The notes under the pieces are model-generated. The model saw only the letters and a list, made by a program, of their open reading frames with translations, was not told the origin of the DNA and searched no databases. Of a stretch of 64,000 nt of DNA, positions 54,601 to 64,000 are shown in pieces (within the stretch, counting starts at the first letter, position 1; every line of letters starts with the position of its first letter). Made by a program: the position numbers and the translations under genes. Source of the stretch: Lactarius indigo. Taxonomy: Eukaryota > Basidiomycota > Agaricomycetes > Russulales > Russulaceae. The DNA lies in the NCBI GenBank assembly GCA_025766275.1, contig JAFKAC010000001.1, forward strand, positions 62,001-126,000. Reading direction: 5' to 3'.

Positions 54601-56388
54601 GTAAATGTCGTAATTTCGCTCCGCTTCATTCAGCGTTGCCGAATAATATCCTATAGGGTGCTTGCGACCGTCATTTTTCTTTTGTAGGAGTACTGCGCCT
54701 ACCGCGAATCCTGACGCGTCGACCTCTAGCTCGAATTGGTCTTGTAAGTTGGGGTGTGCTAGTACTGGTTCTTCCGTTACGAGTCGTTTGAGGGTTTTGA
54801 AGGCCCGCTCTTCGTCGTCTCCCCAGTGCCACTCGGCATCTTTCCTCGTTAGCCGGTTGAGTGGTCGTGCGTGGGTTGCGAAACCTCGGATGAAAAGGTG
54901 GTAAAAGTTACAGAAACCCAAAAATGACCGTACGTCCCTGACCTTGGTTGGTGTCGGCCAGTCTCTGATGCCGCGAACTTTTACCGGGTCCATACGCGTT
55001 ACCCCCTTTTCAAGGATTACCCCCAGGTAATCCATCCGAGGTTGGTGGAAGAGGCATTTTTCGAGTTTGAAGTAGAGGTTGTGTTCTTGAGCGACGCGAA
55101 GAACGTCCATCACCGCGGCTATGTGGTCAGCGGACGTAGCGCCTTCCCGTGTGGCGATGCCGATGTCATCCATGTAGACACGGATTACGGTGCCGCGGAG
55201 TTCGTGCTTCGCGATGGTATCACGATAGATATGGTTCATCATTGTTTGGAAGGTGGCTGGCGAGTTGGTGAGACCGAAGAACATTACAGTTGGCTCAAAA
55301 AGGCCAAACTTGGTCTTGAAGGCCGCTTTTTCCTGATCACCGTCTCGTATTCGGATATTATTGTACCCCCAGCGGATGTCGAGCTTCGTATAGATGTGGG
55401 CGTTACTGAGGTCGTAGATGAGGTCTTGAATTAGGGGGAGTGGGTACTGATTCCGTATGGTGTACGAATTGATGGTGCGATAGTCCTGTACAGGGCGTAG
55501 TTTTCCGTCCTTCTTTTTGACAAAGAAGAATGAAGATGCGTACGGGGATATGGAGGGTCGCAGATATCCTTGCTGCAGTTTCTCGTCTAGAAATTCCTTG
55601 AGTTTCCCTTCTTCTTCTTGCGTTAATGGGTATATTTTGCAATCTATCGCTGAAGGGGTACCCGGCTTGAAGTCTATTGCATGGTCCCACGGCCTGGTGG
55701 GGGGGAATCGTTGTGACGCCTCTTCGCTGAAGAGTTGTCGGAAGGCGTGGTAGACTGCCGGCAGTTCTACGGGCTTTTCCTCTCCTTTGGCCTGGATTGC
55801 CAATTCCGTGGACGTAGTTGCTCGCAAGTACGTGTCCTCCTCGTCTAGTTCAAGGGCTATCGCTTCTTTTTCATCGTTAGTTAGAGCGGTCGCGATGACG
55901 GTGTGACGGTCCAGACTGTCCTGTGTGCTGATCACGACTGGCATGACCTTTTCATGTATGACCGCGTCTCGCCAATTAATGGTTGGTTCGTAAGTCACCA
56001 ACCAGGGATAACCTAGGACAACCTCTTCGTTTCCAAGATTCGTGATAAGGAATCTCATGGTCCTGTGATACCCGTTGGCGTATACGTCCAGATCGGTGAA
56101 ATGAGTGATGGACCCAGCTTTATTTTCCGTACTGTCTATGTTCCAGACCTTCCGCGGTCGGATCAATTGCTGAATCCCTATACCCATTTTTTTGATGAAA
56201 TTCGGGTGTATGAAGTTGTCGGTGGCCCCCGAGTCCACCAATGCTTTTATGTCGGCCATTCGGTAATTTGTACGAATCGAGACTGGAATTCGAAGAGAAC
56301 AAAAGCGCGTCATGATTACAGAATTACAATTTAAAGCCCTCACCCAGGCCGATGGGTTCAGGCGCTCTGAAAACCCTCTTTCCCCCAT
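51637..56388 (-). pseudogene. E3 pol, single TGA nonsense codon
   Basis: Protease (LVDSGATDNFI), RT (YMDDIGIATRE), RNase H, integrase, chromodomain (YLIKWKGYSDSENQWVDKDD) and the C-terminal extension are all present in one frame of 1583 codons. It is interrupted only by TGA at 53565-53563, inside the integrase region after NQWLEQYL. E2 has Arg there (YLRFW). Everything else is open. Readthrough or a true dead copy are both possible. Confidence 0.93.
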
Positions 56389-58241
56389 AGATCCTGCAAT
56401 ATCAGGTCTTTTACTTCGTCGGGTGCGTTTGCAACTCCGGTGAGCCATTCTTTGGCACGTTCTTCGGCTGTTTTGCTGGTTGAGGCAGCCTGTATCTGGG
56501 CTGGCGGCAACTCTTGTGTGTAGTAGTCGGTTTCCGTCGTCCGGACACTGGAGGGTTCGGGGTTCTGTGGTTGCCACTGTCGCGGCTGCCTAGGATGGGG
56601 GCAATTCCGTGAGAGATGGCCCAGTGCGTGGCAGTTATAACATAACACCGTCCTTAGGTCTCGTCGCGACCCTCCTCTTCCTCGGCCCCGGACTCCTGGC
56701 CCTCCCCTCGGCGGGAAGGGGGGTGAGTTAGTATACGGTGGTCTGCTATAATCGATCTCTTCCGACCCTGCTAGTCGTGCCTTGGTTCGGTCAGCGGAAG
56801 TGTCCATTGCCCATGGGTTGGCGAGATTCTGAGGGACGGTCCAGCCGGCGTTTCCTGTCTTTTTAGGCTTGTTGTCTTTGTACTCATCCACCCGTGCACG
56901 GATGTGGATGTAATTGCGTTGCCTACGGAGCGTCGCTCGCTTCCATTTGTCGAACGTTTCTGGTTCGTCCAGGTCGTAGGTCTTCTCGTAAAGTTTCTTG
57001 GGTAGCCCCTTGGTAAAGAGGTCGATTGTTTGGGGGTCATTGAGACGGTATCCGGCCTTCCTGGCGGCTTCTTCGAACTTGTTGACGTACTTATCAATAT
57101 CTCTGTCAACCATTTTGAGCCCTTTTCTAAGAAGCACTTGAGCTTGTTCGCGTTCGAGGGTGTTGACGAACCTTTGGTTAAATCCCTCTGCCACCGCGTT
57201 CCATAGATCGCGCGTGTGCTGGTCTATCCCTCGTTGTATCTGCCGATTAAGCCATTTGAGGTACGAAAGTACCCATTCGCTGACTGATACCCCTTTTATA
57301 TAGGATAGAAACAAGAGGCTTCGTCGGTAGTCGTTGCGCATAACAGGGGTGTCAAGGTTCATTCCCCAATAGACATGCCATTGCGTGAGGAACGAATCCA
57401 CTTTAGTGCGATCGCCGTCAAAGATGGTGGGAGGTTCACCGGTTAGTTTCTTGTGCCCTTGTCCTCCTCCTCCTGCACCCCCTCCACCACCGCCTCCTCC
57501 CCCTCCCGGGGGTCCTCCTTCCGGTGGGTTGTTCGGGAGGTCAGGTGGGTTTCCTTGGTCGGGTCCAATGGCTCGAAAGATTGCTGCGTCGTCTGCAGTC
57601 ATGCGGTGCCCTGTTTCAGGGTTAATAGGCATGAGATGCCGCTGTGATTCTTGTCTAATTGCTTCGGCCGCTTCTCGCGCTGCTTGCTCCCTAACGGTCA
57701 TAATTTCTTCGGCCGTCATGGTGGTGGTTGCCATTTCTGCTGCCGGTGATCGTACGTGAATGACTTCTGGTTGTTCTGAGATGTGCAGGGACTCAGCTTG
57801 TTGGATGGTGTATTGTTCAATAGGCCCGACACTCGCGGGTCGGTTTTCTTCGCTTTGTTCGTCCTCTTCAGTTTCCTCGCTGACTGCTTCTCCAGTAGAG
57901 TGTTCTCGCAGCTGGCCGTCAATAGGGCCCCAGTCGGCCCGTGAATTGAGTTCGCGTGCGTCGATGTCGCACTGGTATTGTCTTCCTGCTGGCCTGATGG
58001 CGTCCCAGCGGTGGTCTATGGGATTCCACGTAATTTCCACCCAGCACAGGTGGTCGAAATTGAACTCAACAGGTCTGAACCTCGTAGGTCCGTTGAATTC
58101 CACAAAATATCCGGTTTCGTCTCCTCGGTCTCTCCACCTAGCTGCTCCTAGGAATCGGGTTGGTACGTTACGGTCTCCTCTTCGGTCTAGATGATAAGGA
58201 CGGAAGTTCGTCCACTGTTCTCTGGTGTTGACAGTCGCCAC
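56358..58241 (-). CDS. E3 Gag, intact, GTG-initiated frame
   Basis: 627 residues from GTG 58241 to TGA 56360-56358. N-terminal block TREQWTNFRPYHLDRRGDRN, then FNFDHLCWVEITWNPID, an acidic region, a poly-Gly stretch, the capsid block (VDSFLTQWHVYWGMNLDTP) and the zinc knuckle CYNCHALGHLSRNC. No ATG precedes the conserved N-terminal block; the first in-frame ATG is about 170 codons in (AAEMATTTMTAEE). Confidence 0.9.
   Translation of the reverse strand: MATVNTREQWTNFRPYHLDRRGDRNVPTRFLGAARWRDRGDETGYFVEFNGPTRFRPVEFNFDHLCWVEITWNPIDHRWDAIRPAGRQYQCDIDARELNSRADWGPIDGQLREHSTGEAVSEETEEDEQSEENRPASVGPIEQYTIQQAESLHISEQPEVIHVRSPAAEMATTTMTAEEIMTVREQAAREAAEAIRQESQRHLMPINPETGHRMTADDAAIFRAIGPDQGNPPDLPNNPPEGGPPGGGGGGGGGGAGGGGQGHKKLTGEPPTIFDGDRTKVDSFLTQWHVYWGMNLDTPVMRNDYRRSLLFLSYIKGVSVSEWVLSYLKWLNRQIQRGIDQHTRDLWNAVAEGFNQRFVNTLEREQAQVLLRKGLKMVDRDIDKYVNKFEEAARKAGYRLNDPQTIDLFTKGLPKKLYEKTYDLDEPETFDKWKRATLRRQRNYIHIRARVDEYKDNKPKKTGNAGWTVPQNLANPWAMDTSADRTKARLAGSEEIDYSRPPYTNSPPFPPRGGPGVRGRGRGGSRRDLRTVLCYNCHALGHLSRNCPHPRQPRQWQPQNPEPSSVRTTETDYYTQELPPAQIQAASTSKTAEERAKEWLTGVANAPDEVKDLILQDLWGKEGFQSA
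56370..56376 (-). promoter_or_regulatory. E3 gag-pol -1 frameshift heptamer G GGT TTT
   Basis: Codons GAG GGT TTT CAG. It is conserved with E1 and E2 although E3 is a diverged subfamily. Confidence 0.6.
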
Positions 58242-58248
58242 AGTGAGA

Positions 58249-58259
58249 ATCTTGGTCTT
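58249..58259 (-). promoter_or_regulatory. E3 self-priming primer-binding site
   Basis: AAGACCAAGAT on the minus strand, 2 nt after the 5' LTR, complementary to ATCTTGGTCTT at the presumed transcription start in the LTR. Confidence 0.75.
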
Positions 58260-58261
58260 AA

Positions 58262-58724
58262 TGTAACGCCGTCACGACGTCAGCTCGACTTGAGCTTGAT
58301 TAAGGCGACTTTTATGACTTAGCTAGTCACGCGCAAAGGCGTATGGCTTCAAAGGCGGGTTCTAGATGTACGCAGACACTAGGATCTGAATGAGGCCTTT
58401 CCCTGGATGGAAGGCTCGTCTTAGAGGTGAGAATGAAAGAGACTAGAAGTGACGATTGAAGAAGACCAAGATGGCGTATCTTGGTCTTCCGCAGCTACCT
58501 TAAATACACAAAGAGCAGGCTTTCAAGCGCTGCTATGAGTCACCGTAACGTAGCGTCCAACGTATCGCGTAAGTACCGCAATCCTAATACTACTACTACC
58601 TGTACTAGGACCGAGTCATCTTTCAACGCCTAACTCCTACCGTAAACCCCGAGTCCGTGACTAATATACCTTACAGCCGTAGCCACAACCGGTACAGTAA
58701 GGGTCCGATGCGAAAACCGTAACA
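58262..58724 (-). repeat. E3 5' LTR
   Basis: 463 bp. On the minus strand a TATTTAAGG box precedes the AAGACCAAGAT/ATCTTGGTCTT hairpin that marks the transcription start. Confidence 0.95.
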
Positions 58725-59326
58725 ATGGGCATGAGGATGTCTCGTGCTTCTTCTCGTATTGCGCGCGCTTCTTCGATTGCGACCTCTTCCATTGCTCTTG
58801 TTATTGTTGCCATAATGGCTGGTGATCGGATGTGAATTGGTTCTGGTTCAGTAATGTGTGCGGACTCAGCTCGTTCGATGAGGAGATCTTGTATTGCCCC
58901 TCCGCTAGTTTCTGTTTGATTCGGCTCTTGTCCTTCGCTCTCGTCTTGGCTTTGTTCTTCTTCTTCCGATATCACCTCTCCAGTGGAGTGTTCTCGTACT
59001 TGTCCGTCGATGGTACCCCAGTCTGCTCGGCTATTAAGTTCTCGGGCGTCGATGTCGCACTGATATCTGGGTCCCGCTGGTCGTATGACGTCCCACTGGG
59101 AATCTATGGGATTCCACGCAACTTCCGTCCAACACAAGTGGTCGAAGTTGAACTCAACTGGTCGGAACCTACTAGGTCCGTTAAACTCCACAAAATATCC
59201 AGTCTCTTCTTGTCTTTCCCTCCAACTAGCGGCTTGTAGAAAGCGCGTGGGGACGTTACGTTCTCCTCTTCGTGGGAGTGAATATGGACGGAAGTTCGTC
59301 CACTGATCTCTTGTTGTTACGGCCAC
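58725..59326 (-). CDS. E2 gag, N-terminal part
   Basis: The conserved N-terminal block (TTRDQWTNFRPYSLPRRGER, FNFDHLCWTEVAWNPID) starts from GTG 59326 in the context ACC GTG GCC, with no ATG upstream. It is interrupted at LMPI by E3. Confidence 0.88.
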
Positions 59327-59332
59327 GGTGGT

Positions 59333-59343
59333 ATCTTGGTCTT
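59333..59343 (-). promoter_or_regulatory. E2 self-priming primer-binding site
   Basis: AAGACCAAGAT on the minus strand, 2 nt inside the 5' LTR end, complementary to the LTR transcription-start arm (59543-59553). Confidence 0.75.
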
Positions 59344-59345
59344 AA

Positions 59346-59825
59346 TGTAACGTCGTCACGACGTTAGCTCGACTTGAGCTTGATGGAAGCGGTAACAACT
59401 TGGCTGATGTCTTGAAGACGCGAAGGTCCAAGTAAAGACGATGGTGAACACTCAGAGGTGCACTACTCTGAAGGGGGCGATGAAAGAGAGAGAGAGAGAG
59501 AGAAAGAGACAGAAGAGAGCGAGAAACAAGTGACGATTCAAGAAGACCAAGATGGCGTTTCTTGGTCTTCACAACGCAGATTAAATACAAGTCAAGCAGG
59601 CTTTCAAGCGCTGCTATGAGTCACGGTAGTGTAGCGTCCAACGTATCGTGTAAGTAGCTCGAATCCTAATACTACTACTACTAGTATTAGTGGCACAGTC
59701 CTCAGTCAGCAATCAACGCGCAATCTCCTATCGTACTCGTAATCGCCTATCGTAAGTCCGCAACTAATCTACCTTACCGCCATAGTTGCAACCGGTACAG
59801 TAAGGGTCCGAGTCGAAACGTAACA
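59346..59825 (-). repeat. E2 5' LTR
   Basis: 480 bp, partner of 44436-44915, with the same GA microsatellite (CT in the transcript). TATTTAA box and start-site hairpin are present. Confidence 0.94.
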
Positions 59826-61626
59826 TCGGAATTGTCATTTCCGATGGCCAAGTTTCTATGGACCCTGCGAAGGTTGCAGGCATTACTCAATGGCCCACCC
59901 CACGCACTGTCAAACAAGTACAAGCCTTCTTAGGTTTTTGCAATTTCTATCGACGCTTCATTAGAGACTACTCCACTATCACCCGCCCCTTGTTTGACCT
60001 AACCAAGAAGGATGTCCCCTTTTCTTGGGATACCGCGGCGGAAAGCGCTTTCCGCACCCTGATTAAATGCTTCACCGAGGCTCCTGTCCTTGCCCTGCCT
60101 GACCATTCCAAGCCCTTCCGACTCATCACTGACGCAAGCGATTTTGCTACTGGTGCCATTCTTGAACAACCTGATGCCTTACAACGTTGGCACCCTGTCG
60201 CTTTCCTTTCCAAATCCCTCCTTCCTGCTGAGCGTCACTACGAAATCTGCGACAAGGAACTCCTTGCCATCATCCATGCCTTGCATGCTTTCCGCCACTA
60301 CCTGGAAGGGCGGGATGACGTTACTGAAATCTGGTCTGACCATGGCAACCTTGTCTATTTTACCACAAAGCAGAAGCTTTCCCGCCGGCAGGCCCGTTGG
60401 GCCTTATTCCTCTCTCGCTTCCAGTTCATCATCATCCACAAACCTGGAACACAAAATAAATCTGATGCACTGTCTCGGCGTCCCGATCATAAAAAGGGGA
60501 TAGCAGATGAAGATGAAAAGCGAGTACTCCTGGACACCAAGTATTTTTCTATCAATGCAGTACAAAGAACTGCAGTAACCATTCAAGGAGATACCACCCT
60601 CCGGCAGCGAATCAAAAACACCCAGACCTACGACAAGGAAGTCAGCATGGCCCTCGAATCCCTTCTAAAGAATGGCCCTCGATCCCTAGCTAAAGGCCTA
60701 GAAGAGTGGAACTTAGAAGATGGCATTATCTTGTTCAAAGGACAAGTCTACGTTCCCAAAGACGACAACCTACGAAGAGACATTGTTAGAACATACCATG
60801 ACCACATTGCCACAGGACATCCAGGGCGATGGAAGACCTATGAATTGATATCTCGAGACTTCTGGTGGCCAGGCATATCAACATTCGTTAAAACCTATGT
60901 TGACGGTTGCGCCACATGCCAAACCACTAAAATCAAACCACGTACCCAAGTACCCCTACAACCGAATGCAATACCCGAAGAAATATGGGGAACCATCACA
61001 ATGGACTTCATCACCGACCTTCCTCTATCCCACAACTACGATTCACTATTCGTAGTGGTCGACCGACTCAGCAAAGCAATAGTCATTTCCCCTTGCAACA
61101 AAACCATCACTGCAGACCAAACCGCTCAACTCTACCTTGAAAACGTCTGGAGACGTACTGGCCTACCGCGGCAGGTCATTTCCGACAGGGGCCCCCAATT
61201 TGCATCAAAGGTCATGCAAGAAATCTGGAACAAACTTGGAGTCAAGTCCACACTATCTACAGCTTTCCACCCACAAACCGATGGAGAAACTGAACGTGTC
61301 AACCAAGAACTTGAACAATACCTTCGAGTCTTCTGCAACTTCCAACAAGATAACTGGGTGGATCTAATTCCATTCATGGAATTTGCACACAATGCCCGAC
61401 AACACAGCGCAACCCACAAATCACCCTTCGAGGTTTGGTATAGATACAAACCAGAGTTCATTCCCCCTACCCACTTCACCACCAAAATACCCGCAGCCGA
61501 GGAAAGATTAAAAGCGCTAAATCAAATCCGCTCCGAAGTTACCGCAGCCCTTAAAGTAGCAGCGGAAGTCATGAGAGGGTCGAAAACACCTACCCCCTCT
61601 CACGAATTCAAGACAGGCGATCTAGT
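59826..61626 (+). CDS. E5 pol, RT end, RNase H and integrase part
   Basis: It continues the E5 pol frame: RT thumb (VQAFLGFCNFYRRFIRDYS), RNase H (LITDASDFATGAILEQ, SDHGNLVYFTTK), integrase zinc site (HDHIATGHPGRWKT .. CATCQTTK) and D,D,E core (MDFITDLPLS, ISDRGPQFASK, HPQTDGETERVNQ), up to FKTGDLV, where C2 is inserted. No nonsense codon. A chromodomain, if any, would lie beyond the window. Confidence 0.9.
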
Positions 61627-62228
61627 TGATGAACAGCATACATAGAGACCATACTCACAGTGGACAAGAGGACTGTGGTGAGATATGGAAGGTAGCTGGA
61701 AGCAGAGGTGTAACAGGGGATCTTGCAAGTAAAGCAGAGAGTCTGGCACACAGCAGAGTGAGAACTGATAATAGTATTACAGGAGAGAGACTTTACCTGG
61801 CACACAGCAGAGTGAGAACTGATGTGGTCCAGGGCGTACAGAGTACTCTACTTATACTATACAGAGGTGTGACACTAGTACAAGGGTAGTAACATAGAGT
61901 CACAGAATACAAGGAGCGTTGTTCTACATACAGGACAAAAGGAATGTACCAAAGGAGAACAAGGCGACCAGAACAAAGAAAGTCCAGACTAAGATGATAT
62001 CATAGTGACATCACAATAAAGATAACGCTAGAAGAGAACAAGGAAGGAGTACAATGAAGAGTCCGGAGTAGTCCATATGATGTCATTGTACAGTGATGTC
62101 ATAGAAGTCCTAGATTGTACAGATCAAATCAAATCTAATCTAAAGCGGTCCTAATTAATCTACAGCAGTCCATATCTGTAAGTCCGGTCCGTTAGAGCCG
62201 CTAAGTGCGCAAGGGTCACTTATCAACA
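61627..62228 (-). repeat. C2 3' LTR
   Basis: TGATGAAC..ATCAACA ends and purine tract CACGGGGAGA on the internal side. It is shorter than the C1 LTR (602 versus 630 bp) and diverged from it. Confidence 0.92.
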
Positions 62229-64000
62229 TCTCCCCGTGATCTACAATCTAAGTACACACAAGTCCCATGTCATCATTGTGCTTCTGCAGCAGGACACGCG
62301 GTAGTGACTTTGTAAAGCCATCCGCAACCATATCTACAGTAGGAGTTCTAATGAGGGTGATGGTCCCCTTTTCGATGTACTCCCTAATGACATGATGCCG
62401 TATGGCAATGTGCTTAGACCGTCTCCCAGTGACAGGGTTCAAGGCCAAGTCAATGGCACCCTTATTGTCACCATGAAGTGGGATGGGGTCGTCGACCTCG
62501 TACCCGAGTTCCGTGAGGAAGCTCTGATACCACGCAGCTTGGTTAGCCGCGTCGGTCATGGCCATGTATTCCGCTTCCGTTGTGTTTTGGGCAACAGTCT
62601 TTTGCTTGCGCGAAGACCAGCTTATTGCACCGTTAGCTAGTAGGAACACATAACCAGAGGTGGAGTGGCGGTCAGTCAGTCTGATCAGCCAGACTGGAAT
62701 CAGTGTAGCCATGAAGGCCATCGCCATTGGCGCCATCATAGACAATACGCATATCCATAGTTCCTACTAAGTAGGACAGGACATACTGCGCAAGTCGCAG
62801 ATGTTGTGGTGAAGGGTTCGCTGCGTACTGCGCCAAACGTGACACAGCGAAGGAGATATCTGGCCTAGTGCCAATCTGCACATAAAGCAGACTCCCAATA
62901 AGAGATTGGTAGTGAGAGATATCTGAGGCAGTTGCCTGCGACGTATATTTAACCAGGTGCTCGTCAGCACCAGCAGGGCAAGGGTGTGTTGTGTGGTGTG
63001 GCATCAGTACATGCCAAAGCGTTCAAGGACATCCTTGATATAGCCAGACTGATCTATTTCGATGCGTCTGAGGGAGCGGTCACGCACAATGCGCATCCCA
63101 AGATAAGACTCTATCTCCCCGAGATCTGTCATCTCATAGCGTTCAGACAAGTCCGACTTCAAACGCTTGATACCACTTCAGTGAGGGACCCAGTATAGTG
63201 ATGTCGTCAACGTAGACAATAACGAAGAGTGGATCATACCCCTCCCGTTGAGGCATCACATATATGCCAGCATCAGCAAACGTCCGCTTAAAGCCGAGTG
63301 CAGTGAGCACTCCATGGAATTGCAAGTTCCATGCGCGGGAGGCCTGTTTGAGACCATAGATCGCCTTAACTAGGCGACACACCTTCGTCTCAGAACCAGT
63401 GACAGTGAAACCTTGTGGTTGCTCCATGTATATCTCCTCGTCAAGCACGCCATTGAGAAAAGCAGACTTGACATCCATCTGATGGATGTGCCAGTCCTCC
63501 AGCGCGGCCAACGCCAGAAGTAAACGTAGCGACTCAAATCGTGCGACGGGAGAGAAGGTTTCATCAAAATCTACGCCAGGGATCTGCGTGAATCCCTTAG
63601 CCACCAAGCGAGCTCTAGTAGCAGCCATCCGCTTTGAGCTTAAAGACCCATTTGGATTTTACTGCCTTGCGATTAGGCGGGAGATCCACTAACTCCCAAG
63701 TCCCATTCTTAGCTAGGGCATCCATTTCATACTGACACGCCTTAGTCCACTCATCTGCAGCTGCAGACCTGCATGGCCTCTGCATAAGTTGCAGGGTCTC
63801 TGCCTATAAAGGCAGCAGGCCAATAACTCCGCATACCCTAGACGCCTGCCGCGCCATGCCGCATTGTCCGCATTGAAGTAACGCGGATTAGGGACAGGGG
63901 CACGAGCACTGCGCCTTGGTGCATTGTCCATCTCGCGCAACAGCTGACTACGCTGTGCACGATCCTCAAATCCCCCAGGCATTTCTGGTGAGGGAGGAGG
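62229..64000 (-). pseudogene. C2 pol remnant with repeated single-base insertions
   Basis: It contains the RNase H (TTEAEYMA, HGDNKGAIDLA), reverse transcriptase (YVDD) and linker regions of copia pol, in the same order as in C1. The frame breaks near 62678, 62977, 63007, 63178, 63617, 63770 and 63817. Each is a one-base insertion relative to C1, and no deletion was seen. The RNase H end (62248-62670) is undamaged. Confidence 0.88.

Larger units (their letters stand above)
51144..58724 (-). mobile_element. E3: Ty3/gypsy chromovirus nested in E2 gag
   Basis: Its 7581 bp have 463-bp LTRs (51144-51606 and 58262-58724) that look identical, and the target duplication ATGGG (51139-51143, 58725-58729). 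It has an intact gag, and a pol with a single nonsense codon. It is the youngest layer of the tnp2-E5-E2-E3 nest and a different subfamily from E1/E2. Confidence 0.97.
44436..59825 (-). mobile_element. E2: Ty3/gypsy chromovirus with intact pol, gag split by E3
   Basis: LTRs of 480 bp (44436-44915 and 59346-59825) flank a Tf2-like element of about 7.8 kb that contains the nested element E3. Flanks share only TCGG (44432-44435 and 59826-59829), which exactly preserves the E5 pol frame. It is in the same subfamily as E1. Apart from the E3 insertion there is no nonsense codon, so it was coding-competent before E3 arrived. Confidence 0.96.
31186..64000 (+). mobile_element. E5: large multi-ORF Ty3/gypsy element, interrupted three times, 3' end outside
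   Basis: From the 5' LTR at 31186 the element runs ORF1, ORF2, ORF3, gag, pol and leaves the window. C1 (in gag), E2 with nested E3 (in the RT region) and C2 (after the integrase) are inserted in it. Reading frames resume exactly across C1 and E2 when the insert and one target copy are removed. Its own coding frames show no nonsense codon. It disrupts the tnp2 gene. The three ORFs ahead of gag are not standard for Ty3 elements. No 3' LTR is visible, so length and target duplication cannot be confirmed. Confidence 0.8.
61627..64000 (-). mobile_element. C2: second Ty1/copia element, damaged, runs off the window
   Basis: A 602-bp left (3') LTR (61627-62228) is followed by internal sequence closely matching C1 pol. 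Its other LTR lies outside, so the flank CTAGT (61622-61626) cannot be paired. The LTR is closer to the solo LTR in E1 than to the C1 LTRs. Confidence 0.92.

Noticed and set aside
1..64000. CRISPR arrays, rRNA genes or bacterial operon features
   Set aside because: None seen; the gene structure is eukaryotic, and the repeats are explained by LTR retrotransposons.

Overview
The window comes from a filamentous basidiomycete. The host genes carry many short GT..AG introns (44-79 nt, mostly about 50), often with CTGAC-type branch sites. Two of them belong to expanded Agaricomycete families: a DUF6535 membrane protein and a divergent protein kinase. The mix of DUF6535, tnp2 transposase, Tf2-like chromoviral Ty3 elements and Ty1/copia elements fits a Cantharellales fungus such as Rhizoctonia. 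The species is an inference.

Left part, about 1-20.7 kb, is host DNA. After 4.7 kb without a convincing gene come: a 6-exon gene whose exon-intron units are tandemly duplicated (4720-5919, minus), a 5-exon kinase-like gene (7123-8431, plus), a 7-exon UPF0652/DUF2009 B-box gene (9463-11653, plus), a 7-exon eIF3m gene (11914-13530, minus), a DUF6535 gene (14186-16898, plus) divergent from eIF3m, and a 5-exon unrecognised gene (18741-20662, minus). All these exon models were built by hand from splice sites and reading phase, and each one closes in frame.

Right part, 21.1-64 kb, is a nest of transposons. The base layer is a CACTA-type tnp2 transposase gene (minus). Near its stop codon it is interrupted by Ty3 element E1 (21128-29558, TSD TGCAG). 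Further upstream in the gene it is interrupted by a large Ty3 element, E5 (from 31186 to beyond the window). E5 is itself interrupted by an intact copia element (C1, 35513-41892, TSD ATCAC), by Ty3 element E2 (44436-59825) and by a second, damaged copia element (C2, from 61627). E2 contains a further Ty3 element, E3 (51144-58724, TSD ATGGG). E1 contains a solo copia LTR (21776-22391, TSD TCGTA).

The most unusual object is E5. Between its 5' LTR and its gag gene it has three extra ORFs of unrecognised family that are nearly or fully free of methionine and have no usable ATG. Predicted introns before ORF1 and ORF2 join an exon ending in A to an exon starting with TG, so the start codon would be created by splicing. 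The first of these introns contains the presumed primer-binding site, so a spliced mRNA could not serve as reverse-transcription template. The ORF junctions carry strong hairpins, several with a GAGT loop, and the third ORF overlaps gag through ATGA. E1-E3 show Tf1-like self-priming signals, gag frames that start at GTG with no upstream ATG, a conserved -1 slippery heptamer between gag and pol, and a roughly 400-residue extension after the chromodomain. All seven internal stop codons in E1 and E3 are TGA where E2 has arginine, consistent with CpG decay of CGA codons.
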